Origin: Candidatus Aminicenantes bacterium RBG_16_66_30
GTDB taxonomy: Bacteria; Acidobacteriota; Aminicenantia; Aminicenantales; Saccharicenantaceae
DNA length: 36,698 nucleotides
Direction: 5' to 3'
Assembly: GCA_001775715.1 (NCBI GenBank)
Contig: MEYC01000090.1
Coordinates: forward strand, 58,329-95,026
The notes below the pieces were generated by a model, which worked only from the letters and a program-made list of their open reading frames with translations, made no database searches and was not told the origin of the DNA. The position numbers and the translations under genes are program-made. Positions 36,628 to 36,698 of this stretch are shown here, one piece after another; position 1 is the first letter of the stretch; each line of letters opens with the position of its first letter.

Positions 36628-36698
36628 ATGAAAGTCAAAGCTTCCGTGAAGAAGATCTGCCGGAACTGCAAGATCGTCCGGCGCAAGGGCGTGGTGCG
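36628..36698 (+). CDS. rpmJ: 50S ribosomal protein L36, partial (right edge)
   Basis: The last 71 bases encode the first 23 residues of L36, starting [15 protein letters not shown], with the first two zinc cysteines Cys11 and Cys14. The complete protein is about 37 residues, so the remaining Cys and His ligands lie beyond the edge. It follows infA by 11 bases, in the usual infA-rpmJ order. Confidence 0.95.
   Translation, partial: MKVKASVKKICRNCKIVRRKGVV

Overview
The window is a bacterial chromosome segment, very GC-rich, with coding sequence that uses almost only G or C at third codon positions. It is housekeeping territory. The deeply branching gene set, a zinc-ribbon insertion in RpoB, an SI3-type insertion in RpoC, zinc-type S14 and L33, and a divergent EF-Tu suggest an uncultured lineage near Acidobacteriota, possibly Aminicenantes. 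That placement is inference from general resemblance; no search was possible.

Minus strand, 1-5878: a purine biosynthesis operon transcribed leftwards in the order purB-purS-purQ-purL-purN, mostly with overlapping ends. It is followed by the start of an unidentified membrane protein that runs off the left edge. Between purB and the next, divergent operon (5879-6118) lies a 127 bp nested inverted repeat resembling a REP/REPIN-type element.

Plus strand, 6119-7796: a three-gene translationally coupled module of an ECF sigma factor, a zinc-finger transmembrane anti-sigma factor and a secreted Spy/CpxP-like helical protein, probably an envelope-stress circuit.

Plus strand, 7793-20043: a strong promoter (TTGACA-17-TAGCAT) precedes tRNA-Thr(UGU), tRNA-Tyr, tRNA-Gly(UCC) and tRNA-Thr(GGU). 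This is the order of the E. coli thrU-tyrU-glyT-thrT cluster, but without tufB. Then come rpmG, tRNA-Trp, secE, nusG, rplK, rplA, rplJ, rplL, rpoB and rpoC.

Plus strand, 20079-36698: a second strong promoter (TTGACA-17-TATGAT) drives rpsL, rpsG, fusA and tuf. These run directly into the S10 genes (rpsJ to rpsQ), the spc genes (rplN to secY), then adk, map, infA and a truncated rpmJ. Many junctions are ATGA or GTGA overlaps. No strong intrinsic terminator was recognised between 7793 and the right edge, so much of this block may be co-transcribed.

The most notable observations are: an EF-Tu whose near-universal switch I motif RGITI is replaced by KILTV; a double zinc-ribbon insertion in RpoB whose first ribbon has exactly the cysteine spacing of the RpoC zinc domain; a fusA gene whose first third has clearly different codon use; the nested palindromic repeat; and a Spy-like protein with no metal-ligand His or Cys residues.
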